Origin: Yeosuana sp050300615
Lineage (GTDB): Bacteria > Bacteroidota > Bacteroidia > Flavobacteriales > Flavobacteriaceae
Assembly (NCBI GenBank): GCA_050300615.1
Contig: JBNKYB010000082.1
Coordinates: forward strand, 1 to 64,000
Direction: 5' to 3'
DNA: 64,000 nucleotides
The notes under the pieces were generated by a model, which saw only the letters and a program-made list of their open reading frames with translations, had not been told where the DNA came from and searched no databases. Numbering within the stretch: position 1 is the stretch's first letter; the number at the start of each line of letters is the position of its first letter. The position numbers were made by a program, and so were the translations under genes. Below, in pieces: positions 46,148 to 54,439 of this stretch.

Positions 46148-46855
46148 GTGAATTATACAAAAGCAAAACGGTACGTGGTTTTAGGAATTTTATTCTTTTT
46201 ACCCGTTGCATTTTTATTGTTTTTATATCCGGCAACCCATAATTACATACCCTTAGATATAGTTAATGAATCTGTTTTAGATTTGAATCAATTTTCGTCA
46301 GATAATAATGAGCAAATAGTTCTTAAAAACCATATCACAGTACTTGGTTTTCTTGGTGAAAAACCAATGGAACATTCAATTGCAGCTTCAAATTTAAAGG
46401 AATTGATATACGATAAGTTTAAAGGATTTAAAAAGTTCCAAATTGTTATTGTTGTCACTAACGGAACTCAAAAAGAAACCAAGAGGCTTCAAGAAGAGAT
46501 AAGTTCTTATCAGGATACGAGATTTTGGAAATTTGTTTATGGAAATGCTCAGGATATACAGACCCTTTTTAATAGTTTAAAAAGTAAGAGCCCACTTAAT
46601 TCTAACTTATCTACAAATGCTGTGTTTATAGTTGATAAAGATTTAAATCAACGCGGTAGGATTGATGATAGAAAAGATAATGAAAAAGCTAAAAACAAAC
46701 CTGTTTATGGTTTAAGTTCGTATGATTGTATTTTAGTTGACGATTTGAAGAATAAAATGGGAGAAGACATGCGTATTTTATTTACCGAGTATAGACAAAA
46801 ACGTAAAGGGAAATTTAATTCAGAAATAAGAAGAGCTAACGATATAACAAAGTAA
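46148..46855 (+). CDS. Membrane-anchored SCO/thioredoxin-like protein lacking the copper cysteines
   Basis: A 235-residue protein with an N-terminal anchor (about residues 10-28) and a soluble domain. Laid beside the SCO protein encoded next, the pattern is similar: a strand (HITVLGFLGEKPME), a helix (SNLKELIYDKF), and later AVFIVDKDLNQRGRID, which matches FALIDKNGFIRSRV of the SCO protein. Where SCO has C-x3-C this protein reads GEKPME, so copper binding and redox chemistry in the usual way are ruled out. It starts with GTG and ends one base before the SCO ATG. The role is unknown; an assembly helper for the oxidase is the natural guess from context. Confidence 0.75.
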   Translation: MNYTKAKRYVVLGILFFLPVAFLLFLYPATHNYIPLDIVNESVLDLNQFSSDNNEQIVLKNHITVLGFLGEKPMEHSIAASNLKELIYDKFKGFKKFQIVIVVTNGTQKETKRLQEEISSYQDTRFWKFVYGNAQDIQTLFNSLKSKSPLNSNLSTNAVFIVDKDLNQRGRIDDRKDNEKAKNKPVYGLSSYDCILVDDLKNKMGEDMRILFTEYRQKRKGKFNSEIRRANDITK

Positions 46856-46856
46856 A

Positions 46857-47597
46857 ATGAAGAAATCTAATTATTCATACATAGGCATCTCTTTTATTAT
46901 ATTAGTTTTTGGAATTTATTTTATTCCGAAAATAATAGATAGAATTAAAAATGATGATGTAACAAGAGAAGATAGTCGAACCGATTTTGTAGATGAGCAT
47001 AAATCAACACCATCAGATTTAGCGTTTATTAAGATAAATGGTAAGCCCAAAAAAGTACCTCATTTTAGCTTTGTAAACCAAGACGGAAAAACCATTACAG
47101 AAAACGATTATAAAGGGAAAGTATATATTGTAGAATTCTTTTTTACCACCTGTCCATCTATTTGCCCACGAATGAATGCGAACCTTATTAAAATTCAAAA
47201 CGAGTTTACTAAGTATGATAACTTTGGTGTTGCATCTTTTACAATCAATCCAGAACATGATACCCCTGAAGTTTTAAAAGCCTATGCTGAAAAATATGGT
47301 GTTACAAATCCTAATTGGAATTTAATGACAGGTAACCAAGAAGATATTTATAAGTTAGCAAACCAAGGATTTAATTTGTACTCGGCTCAGGACGACTCGG
47401 TTCCAGGTGGTTTCGAACATTCAGGAAATTTTGCTCTTATAGACAAAAACGGATTTATTCGCTCAAGAGTTGTAGGAGGAAATCCTATCATTTTTTATAA
47501 TGGTATTATTTCAGAATCAGAAAAAGTTGATGAGACAGGCATGGAACAAGAAATAACTATGCTAAAAGAAGATATTGCTAAATTGTTAAAAGAATAA
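46857..47597 (+). CDS. SCO1/SenC-family copper chaperone for cytochrome oxidase
   Basis: A 246-residue protein with an N-terminal anchor (residues 6-24) and a thioredoxin-fold domain. The copper ligands are C99 and C103 in CPSICP and H188 in FEHSGNF. SCO proteins deliver copper or reduce the CuA-site cysteines of subunit II, here CoxB at 3438. It lies in a tight run: one base after the SCO-like gene, and its TAA overlaps the ATG of the DUF420 gene. All this fits oxidase maturation. Confidence 0.95.
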   Translation: MKKSNYSYIGISFIILVFGIYFIPKIIDRIKNDDVTREDSRTDFVDEHKSTPSDLAFIKINGKPKKVPHFSFVNQDGKTITENDYKGKVYIVEFFFTTCPSICPRMNANLIKIQNEFTKYDNFGVASFTINPEHDTPEVLKAYAEKYGVTNPNWNLMTGNQEDIYKLANQGFNLYSAQDDSVPGGFEHSGNFALIDKNGFIRSRVVGGNPIIFYNGIISESEKVDETGMEQEITMLKEDIAKLLKE

Positions 47598-48142
47598 TGA
47601 CACAAGCCAATTTAAAATCAGAAAAAAAGTATAATACCTGGATACTTATTTTATCAATAGCCATACCTGTTGTTGTAGCTATATTGTTTGGAGTTAACTT
47701 ACGAGAGCTAGGTTTTGATGTTGATCCTTTAACCTTTTTACCACCAATATATGCTTGCATTAATGCTGCAACAGCATTTGTTTTGGTGATGGCGTTTATA
47801 GCAATTCAAAACAAAAAAATCAATATTCATAAACGGTTGATGCAATTTGCAATTCTATTGTCATTAACATTTTTAGTTATGTATGTCGCTTATCATATGA
47901 CGAGTGATTCTACTAAATTTGGTGGAGAAGGCCTTATAAAATACTTTTATTTTTTTATTTTAATTACTCATATTTTATTATCAATTGTTGTGATTCCGTT
48001 TGTTTTAATTACTTATGTAAGGGGTATTACTAACGATATTGAAAAGCACAAAAAAATTGCTAAAATCACATTTCCATTATGGTTGTATGTTGCAATAACA
48101 GGTGTTGTTGTTTATATTATGATTTCACCTTACTATGTTTAA
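47597..48142 (+). CDS. DUF420 (YozB-type) membrane protein
   Basis: A 181-residue membrane protein with five helices. Conserved His residues characteristic of the family are visible (INIHKRLMQFAI, YHMTSDS and LITHILLSIVVIPF). DUF420/YozB proteins are linked to heme-copper oxidase assembly in Gram-positives, where CtaM is a member or close relative. The start overlaps the SCO stop (TAATGA) and its end overlaps the next gene by 8 bases, indicating a coupled operon for oxidase maturation. Confidence 0.9.
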   Translation: MTQANLKSEKKYNTWILILSIAIPVVVAILFGVNLRELGFDVDPLTFLPPIYACINAATAFVLVMAFIAIQNKKINIHKRLMQFAILLSLTFLVMYVAYHMTSDSTKFGGEGLIKYFYFFILITHILLSIVVIPFVLITYVRGITNDIEKHKKIAKITFPLWLYVAITGVVVYIMISPYYV

Positions 48143-48362
48143 AAATAAAGGTTTCATATTATTAATTTTATTTCTTATCATTTCCATTCCTGTAGATGCA
48201 CAATGTGCAATGTGTAGAGCTGTTCTTGAAAACGAAGAAGGGCATAGTGCGGCAGAAGGTATAAATAATGGTATTGTTTACTTGATGGCAATTCCATATC
48301 TACTTATTGCAGGCATCGGTATTATTGTATACATGAAATTTTTTAGAACAAAAAAAAGTTAA
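48135..48362 (+). CDS. Small membrane protein with CxxC motif
   Basis: A 75-residue protein. Residues 1-22 are a signal peptide or anchor (ending PVDA), followed at once by QCAMCRA with C24 and C27, an acidic/His linker (ENEEGHSAAEG) and a second helix (about 46-68) with a basic tail. The CxxC just outside the membrane could bind copper or act in thiol exchange. I do not recognise a named family. It overlaps the DUF420 gene by 8 bases, so it is almost surely translated with the SCO group and may take part in CuA or CuB assembly. Confidence 0.75.
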   Translation: MFKNKGFILLILFLIISIPVDAQCAMCRAVLENEEGHSAAEGINNGIVYLMAIPYLLIAGIGIIVYMKFFRTKKS

Positions 48363-48468
48363 AAAAGTTATTTTTTTTGTAACATTTCTTAGGAAGAATA
48401 GTCTTATTTAGAGAGCTTTATTTAAAAGTCTTAACAATTATTTAGCATAGCTACGAAATTGTTTTGGC

Positions 48469-48476
48469 TATTTTTG
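48469..48476 (+). promoter_or_regulatory. Putative -7 box of the efflux operon
   Basis: TATTTTTG matches TAnnTTTG, 19 bases before the ATG of the ABC ATPase gene, within a 133-base gap. No good -33 box was identified. Confidence 0.45.
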
Positions 48477-48495
48477 AATAAATAACCATCAATCA

Positions 48496-49197
48496 ATGAT
48501 ACAAATTAAAGATTTGCATAAGTCCTATCACATGGGAACTAATTCTCTTCATGTTCTTAAAGGAATTAATTTCAATGTTAAAGAAGGAGAAATGGTTTCC
48601 ATTATGGGATCTTCAGGTTCGGGTAAATCAACCTTACTTAACATTCTTGGAATTTTAGATGAAGCAGATTCTGGAACTTATACTTTAGATGGAGTTCCTA
48701 TTAAAAATTTAAACGAAAAGGTAGCGGCAAACTACAGAAACAAATTTTTAGGGTTCATTTTCCAATCCTTCAATCTTATCAATTATAAAACAGCTTTAGA
48801 TAATGTTGCTATGCCTTTATATTACCAAGGGGTAAAACGTCAAGAACGTATTGAAAGAGCAGAACATTATCTTGAAAAAGTTGGGCTGGCTGAGTGGTCT
48901 CATCATTTACCTAATGAATTGTCTGGTGGGCAAAAGCAACGAGTCGCTATTGCTAGAGCCTTGGCAAGTGATCCTAAAGTATTGTTGGCAGATGAGCCTA
49001 CAGGTGCTTTAGACTCTAAAACGTCTCAAGAAGTTATGGAATTGATTCAAGGTATTAATGATGAAGGAAAAACAATTTTAATGGTAACGCATGAGCATGA
49101 TATAGCTCAAATGACTAAAAGAATTGTACATATTAAAGACGGTCTTATTATTGATGACAATCCTGTTGAACAAGTAAGAGCCTCATTATATGTTTGA
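48496..49197 (+). CDS. ABC transporter ATP-binding protein, MacB/LolD type
   Basis: A 233-residue ATPase with Walker A GSSGSGKST (near residues 38-46), Q-loop FQSFNLI, signature LSGGQKQRVAIARAL, Walker B VLLADEPTGALD and the switch His in VTHEHD. The pattern DEPTGALDSKTSQEVM and short length place it in the MacB/LolD/FtsE group that powers mechanotransmission pumps. Its end overlaps the first permease gene by 8 bases. It would drive the two permeases below, with adaptors and TolC-type channel completing a tripartite pump. Confidence 0.95.
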   Translation: MIQIKDLHKSYHMGTNSLHVLKGINFNVKEGEMVSIMGSSGSGKSTLLNILGILDEADSGTYTLDGVPIKNLNEKVAANYRNKFLGFIFQSFNLINYKTALDNVAMPLYYQGVKRQERIERAEHYLEKVGLAEWSHHLPNELSGGQKQRVAIARALASDPKVLLADEPTGALDSKTSQEVMELIQGINDEGKTILMVTHEHDIAQMTKRIVHIKDGLIIDDNPVEQVRASLYV

Positions 49198-50434
49198 TAT
49201 TGAACGTTGGCAAGAAATATTTGAAACGTTAAGAAAAAACAAACTACGAACGTTCTTAACAGGGCTTTCTGTGGCATCTGGTATTTTTATTCTAGTTATT
49301 TTATTAGGTTTTAGTAAAGGAATTGAAAATGGAGTAACATCACAATTTCAAAGAGATGCAACTAACACAATAACCATATGGACAGGTAATACTACCAAAG
49401 GGTATAAAGGGTTAAATCCAGGTAGATATGTTCAGCTTAAAAATCAAGATTACAATACAATTTCCAGAAAGTATGATGAGTATTTAGATTACAGAACTTC
49501 TTTGTATTCAATTTGGGGAGGAACCATATCTTATAAAAACGAATCGGGAAATTATAGGATTCGAGGCGTCATGCCAGATCATCAGTTTATTGAAAATGCA
49601 GATATTAGTTCGGGACGATTTATTAATGAATCAGATTTAAATGAATTTAAAAAAGTAGCTGTAATAGGCAATAAATTGAAACGTGATTTATTTAAGGACG
49701 AAGACCCAATAGGAAAAAATATTTCCATTTACGGAATGAATTTTAAAGTGATAGGGGTGTTTTATGATCCAGGTGGAGAACGGGAAGAAAGCCAAGCATA
49801 TATTCCTTTAAGTACTGCTCAAAAAGTTTTTAATGCAGGAGATAATATCAGAAATATGTTATTTACTGTTAAAATGTCTGATAATTTTGATCAAGCCGTA
49901 GCATTATCAAAAAACATATCTCAAGGTATTGAAAGCGATTTAAAACAAATGCATACCGTTGCCCCAGATGATACTAGTGCTGTAAGGGTATTTAATACGC
50001 TAGAAGAAGCTCAAAAAATATATTCTTTAATTGGTACTATTCAAGCCGTTTTTTGGTTTGTGGGAATAGGAACTATTATTGCTGGAGTAGTAGGTGTGGG
50101 TAATATCATGCTTATTATTGTAAAAGAAAGAACTAAAGAAATTGGTATTAGAAAGGCTTTGGGAGCGTTACCGATGTCAATAGTTGGAATGATACTTCAA
50201 GAAGCTATTTTTGTAACAATGTTTGCTGGTTTATTTGGTCTGATTTTTGGCTTAGGTTTACTAGAACTTATTGGGCCACAAATACAAAGTGATTTTATAA
50301 AATATCCACAAGTAAATTTTAATGTAGCCTTAACCACAGTATTTATACTTGTGTTTGCAGGAGCATTAGCTGGTTTTTTTCCAGCATATAGAGCCGCAAA
50401 AATAAAACCAATAATAGCATTAAGAGACGAATAG
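49190..50434 (+). CDS. MacB-type ABC permease 1
   Basis: A 414-residue permease with one N-terminal helix (about residues 20-40), a large periplasmic MacB_PCD domain (about 45-270) and three C-terminal helices with the FtsX pattern (GVVGVGNIMLIIVKERTKEIGIRKALGA region). It is the usual fold for pumps that move substrate in the periplasm rather than across the inner membrane. It overlaps the ATPase gene and lies one base from permease 2, so the functional unit is probably a heterodimer. Confidence 0.94.
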   Translation: MFDIERWQEIFETLRKNKLRTFLTGLSVASGIFILVILLGFSKGIENGVTSQFQRDATNTITIWTGNTTKGYKGLNPGRYVQLKNQDYNTISRKYDEYLDYRTSLYSIWGGTISYKNESGNYRIRGVMPDHQFIENADISSGRFINESDLNEFKKVAVIGNKLKRDLFKDEDPIGKNISIYGMNFKVIGVFYDPGGEREESQAYIPLSTAQKVFNAGDNIRNMLFTVKMSDNFDQAVALSKNISQGIESDLKQMHTVAPDDTSAVRVFNTLEEAQKIYSLIGTIQAVFWFVGIGTIIAGVVGVGNIMLIIVKERTKEIGIRKALGALPMSIVGMILQEAIFVTMFAGLFGLIFGLGLLELIGPQIQSDFIKYPQVNFNVALTTVFILVFAGALAGFFPAYRAAKIKPIIALRDE

Positions 50435-50435
50435 T

Positions 50436-51695
50436 ATGTTTAGCAGAGATCGTTGGAATGAAATTTTAGAAGCTTTAAATGCCAATAAGTTTAGAACACT
50501 ACTAACTGCATTTGGGGTGTTTTGGGGGATTACTATTTTGGTATTATTGTTAGCACTTACTAATGGACTTAAACATGGAGTTACTGCCGATTTTGGAAAT
50601 TTCGCAACCAACTCGATGTTTATGTGGACGCAAAGAACCTCAAAACCATATAAAGGATTACCTAAAGGAAGAAATTTTAATTATAAATTAGGAGATGTTG
50701 AAGCCATAAAATCTGAAATCCCCAATATTAAATATGTCTCACCTAGAAATCAATTAGGAGGGTTTAGAGGAAACAATAATGTAATAAGAGGAACTAAAAC
50801 AGGAGCTTTCGAAATTTATGGTGATTATCCAGAGTTTATAAAACAACAACCGTTAGACATTCTTCAAGGGCGTTTTATAAGTTATTCAGATATAAATGAT
50901 AAACGAAAAGTATGTGTTATTGGAACGGACGTCATTAAAGGGTTGTATGATAAAAATGAAGATGCTTTAGGGACTTATATAAAAATAAACGGTGTAAATT
51001 TTATGGTTGTTGGAACTTTTAAAATGAGTAACAGCCAGGGAGATAGAGAGCAAGATGCAAACACCATATATATACCTTTCACAACCTTTGGTCAAGCATT
51101 TAACAGAGGCGATAATGTAGGTTGGATGGCCGTAACAGCTGTTGATAACGTACCAATTACATCCATTAAACAAAAGATTTTTGATTTAATGAAATTTAGG
51201 CATAAAATAGATCCTACAGATGAAAGGGCTATTGGTCATTTTGATTTGTCTGAACAATTTGCAAGAGTTAATGGGTTGTTTACCATCTTATCTATTGTAG
51301 GCTATTTTGTTGGGTCGTTAGTACTTATGTCTGGAATAATAGGAATCAGTAATATCATGCTTATCGTGGTTAAGGAAAGGACAAAAGAAATAGGAATAAG
51401 ACGTGCTTTAGGAGCAACACCATGGGTAGTTAAATCACAAATTTTACAGGAGAGTTTAATTTTAACCATCCTATCAGGAATGGTTGGTATTTCGTTTTCA
51501 GCCTTAGTAATTTGGGTTTTAAATTATTTGCTAGACATGAGTGGACCAGTAGATAATTTCGCAAATCCAAGTGTAAGTATGGGAGTCGTATTTACAGCAC
51601 TTATTATATTAGTAGTTTCAGGTTTATTGGCAGGGTTAATACCCGCTAATAGTGCTACCAAAATGAAACCTGTAGATGCATTAAGAATTGAATAA
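50436..51695 (+). CDS. MacB-type ABC permease 2
   Basis: A 419-residue paralogue of the preceding permease with the same plan: N-terminal helix (FRTLLTAFGVFWGITILVLL), MacB_PCD domain, and the FtsX-type end (GIISNIMLIVVKERTKEIG-like segment, ALGATPWVV). One base separates it from permease 1. Having two different half-permeases instead of one MacB-like fusion is common in Bacteroidota. The substrate is not indicated by sequence. Confidence 0.94.
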   Translation: MFSRDRWNEILEALNANKFRTLLTAFGVFWGITILVLLLALTNGLKHGVTADFGNFATNSMFMWTQRTSKPYKGLPKGRNFNYKLGDVEAIKSEIPNIKYVSPRNQLGGFRGNNNVIRGTKTGAFEIYGDYPEFIKQQPLDILQGRFISYSDINDKRKVCVIGTDVIKGLYDKNEDALGTYIKINGVNFMVVGTFKMSNSQGDREQDANTIYIPFTTFGQAFNRGDNVGWMAVTAVDNVPITSIKQKIFDLMKFRHKIDPTDERAIGHFDLSEQFARVNGLFTILSIVGYFVGSLVLMSGIIGISNIMLIVVKERTKEIGIRRALGATPWVVKSQILQESLILTILSGMVGISFSALVIWVLNYLLDMSGPVDNFANPSVSMGVVFTALIILVVSGLLAGLIPANSATKMKPVDALRIE

Positions 51696-51716
51696 AAAGA
51701 ATAATTATAATTAACA

Positions 51717-52877
51717 ATGAAAAGAACCAGAACCGTTATCGTACTAGCTATCATAGTGATTTTATTTGCTTCGGCACTTTTTTATCTATGGAAAAAAAAT
51801 CAGGAGGATCCTATAACTTATGCTTCAGAAACACCAACAGAACAAACAATTGTAGTAAAAACTGTTGCAACAGGAAGTATTGTTCCTAAAGAAGAGGTTC
51901 TTATTAAACCCAATATTTCTGGTGTTATTGAAGAAATTTTTATTGAAGCTGGGGAGTATATTAAATCAGGCGATTTAATTGCGAAGATTAGGGTTATTCC
52001 AAATGTATCTTCGCTTACCAGTGCAAAAAACAATATTGCTACAAGTAGAACAGCCTTAGAAACAGCGAAAATTAATTTTAAAACTGAGGAAGCAAATTAT
52101 AATCGTCAAAAAGCATTGTTTGAAAAAGGTGTGATTTCTGAAAATGAATTTGAAGGTATTAAAAATACGTATCTACAAGCAAAGCAAAGTGTTGACCAAG
52201 CACAAATAAATGTAACGTCTGCTTTGCAAAACTATGATATTATTAAAACAGGAACTACAAGTGGTTTAGGTAATATAGCACAGACCCAGGTAAGGGCAAC
52301 TATTTCAGGAATGGTTTTAGATGTCCCCGTTAAAGAAGGTAATCAGGTTATTGAAGCCAATAATTTTAATGAAGGAACCTCTATAGCATCATTGGCTGAT
52401 ATTAAAAAAATGATTTTTGAAGGAAAAGTTGATGAAAGTGAAGTTGGCAAAATTAAGGAAGGACTGCCTCTTGAAATTACCATAGGAGCCATTGAAAACA
52501 AAAAGTTTGATGCTGTTTTAGATTATATAGCACCAAAAGGTGTGGCCGAAAATGGAGCGATTCAATTTGAAATAAAAGGAAGTATTAAATCCTTAGATTC
52601 AACATTTATAAGAGCAGGTTTAAGTGCCAATGCATCAATTATTCTTGAAAAAGCAGAAAATGTTTTGGCTATTAAAGAAGCATTGGTGCAATATGATTCT
52701 GAAACAAAGAAGCCATTTGTAGAAGTTGAGGTTGGTGATCAAAAATTTGAGCGAAGAGATGTTGAATTAGGAATTAGTGATGGTATCTTTGTAGAAGTAA
52801 AAAGCGGTGTTACTAAATCAGATAAAATAAAAGTATGGAATCAAATTACAGGTATTCCAAGTTATGCTAAAAAATAA
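51717..52877 (+). CDS. HlyD/MacA-type periplasmic adaptor 1
   Basis: A 386-residue membrane-fusion protein with an N-terminal anchor (about residues 5-24), a lipoyl/barrel-hybrid domain (TVATGSIVPKEEVLIKPNIS), a coiled-coil hairpin (about 100-170) and beta-barrel and membrane-proximal domains. In a MacAB-TolC-type pump it bridges permease and channel. It lies 21 bases after permease 2; the TolC-type gene follows after 114 bases. A second adaptor gene lies beyond the TolC gene, so either could partner the pump. Confidence 0.92.
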   Translation: MKRTRTVIVLAIIVILFASALFYLWKKNQEDPITYASETPTEQTIVVKTVATGSIVPKEEVLIKPNISGVIEEIFIEAGEYIKSGDLIAKIRVIPNVSSLTSAKNNIATSRTALETAKINFKTEEANYNRQKALFEKGVISENEFEGIKNTYLQAKQSVDQAQINVTSALQNYDIIKTGTTSGLGNIAQTQVRATISGMVLDVPVKEGNQVIEANNFNEGTSIASLADIKKMIFEGKVDESEVGKIKEGLPLEITIGAIENKKFDAVLDYIAPKGVAENGAIQFEIKGSIKSLDSTFIRAGLSANASIILEKAENVLAIKEALVQYDSETKKPFVEVEVGDQKFERRDVELGISDGIFVEVKSGVTKSDKIKVWNQITGIPSYAKK

Positions 52878-52991
52878 GTAATTAATTGTAACACTTTAAC
52901 AGTTGTATAGACCAATGAGTGATGTCAATTAAGTGAATACTTATCAAACAAATCATGGTGCATTCAATCTGAAAAAAATAAATATAAGCAG

Positions 52992-54434
52992 ATGAAAAAA
53001 ATAATAGTTATAATGTTGGTTTTATTAACCACAACAATACAGTCTCAAAATAAAAAGTGGACGTTAAGAGCATGTGTTGATTATGCTTTAGAAAATAATA
53101 TTTCAATTAAACAAAGTGAGTTAGATTTAAGAACATCTGAAATAAGTAAAAAGGGTGCTATTGGCAGCTTTTTACCATCTTTAAATGCATCAGCTTCTCA
53201 TTCATGGAGTATTGGTTTAAATCAAAATATAGTAACTGGGCTTTATGAAAACTTGACTACACAATATTCTTCGTTTGGAGTTAGTACAAGTTTGGACATT
53301 TATAAAGGACAACGTAATTTGCGTCAATTGCACAGATCCAATCTACAAATTTTGGCTTCAAAATATCAATTGGATAGCATGAAAGATGATATTTCATTAT
53401 TTGTTGCCAATTCATTTTTACAAATATTATTCAATAAAGAACAACTTAAGGTATTAAAGTCACAATTAGAAATTTCTAAACAGGATTTGGCCCGTACCCA
53501 AGAGTTGGTTGATGCAGGTTCATTACCAAAAGGAGATGTGCTTGAAATTCAAGCCACAGTGGCAACTCAAGAACAGCAAATTGTAGCAGCAGAAAATACG
53601 CTTTTAATATCTAAGATTGAATTAGCACAGTCTTTATTAATAGAGGACTATGAGAATTTTGATATTGTTGATGCCAACTATAATGTACCACTTACCGATA
53701 TACTTCAGGAATCGCCAAGTGATATTATTGCTAAAGCAAAAGATACACGATATGATATTAAAATAGCAGAAACGAATAGAGAAATAGCAGAGACCGATTT
53801 AAAGATAGCTAAAGGAGCTTTGCAACCAACTTTAAGAGGAACATTAGGTTATAGTACTAGAGCTTCATATAGTGATAGGATAGTAGGTTCTGAATTAGAT
53901 CCTAATAATAAATACACAACTAAACAAATCGGTGTTGTTGAATCAACAGGTGAGGCCGTTGTTACTGATATAGAAAACAAAAAGCCAATAATAGCAGGGC
54001 CAGATGCTTTATTTGACCAATTTAGTTTAAACGATGGATATAATTTTGGATTAAGCTTAAACATTCCTATTTTTAATGGTTTTGCTAGTAGAAATGAAGT
54101 TAATAGAAATAAAGTAAATTTAGAACGCGCTAAAATAAAGTTAGAGCAAGCTAATTTAGATTTAGAAACCAAAGTTTACCAAGCTCAGAATGATGCTAAA
54201 GGTGCTTTAAAGGCTTATGAGGCAGCTCAAAAGACATTAAATGCAAGGGAGGAAGCCTTTAACTATTCAAAAGAACGATACAATGTAGGATTGTTAAATG
54301 CTTTTGATTATGGGCAATCTCAAAATAAATATGAGGCTGCTCAAAGCGATGTTATTCGTGCTAAATATGATTATATTTTTAAACTAAAAGTACTTGAGTT
54401 CTATTTTGGAATTCCTATTACTGATATAAATTAA
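52992..54434 (+). CDS. TolC-family outer-membrane efflux channel
   Basis: A 480-residue protein with a signal peptide (MKKIIVIMLVLLTTTIQSQ) and two TolC-like helical-barrel halves, each with the long helices and YNVPL/FNGFASRNEVNRNK-type sequence that mark the family; ends KLKVLEFYFGIPITDIN. The barrel trimer spans outer membrane and periplasm. It sits between the two adaptor genes and so is the exit duct of this pump. An inserted loop between strands (around residues 300-340, with EAVVTDIENKKPIIAGP) is seen in other Bacteroidota channels. Confidence 0.93.
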   Translation: MKKIIVIMLVLLTTTIQSQNKKWTLRACVDYALENNISIKQSELDLRTSEISKKGAIGSFLPSLNASASHSWSIGLNQNIVTGLYENLTTQYSSFGVSTSLDIYKGQRNLRQLHRSNLQILASKYQLDSMKDDISLFVANSFLQILFNKEQLKVLKSQLEISKQDLARTQELVDAGSLPKGDVLEIQATVATQEQQIVAAENTLLISKIELAQSLLIEDYENFDIVDANYNVPLTDILQESPSDIIAKAKDTRYDIKIAETNREIAETDLKIAKGALQPTLRGTLGYSTRASYSDRIVGSELDPNNKYTTKQIGVVESTGEAVVTDIENKKPIIAGPDALFDQFSLNDGYNFGLSLNIPIFNGFASRNEVNRNKVNLERAKIKLEQANLDLETKVYQAQNDAKGALKAYEAAQKTLNAREEAFNYSKERYNVGLLNAFDYGQSQNKYEAAQSDVIRAKYDYIFKLKVLEFYFGIPITDIN

Positions 54435-54439
54435 TTACG

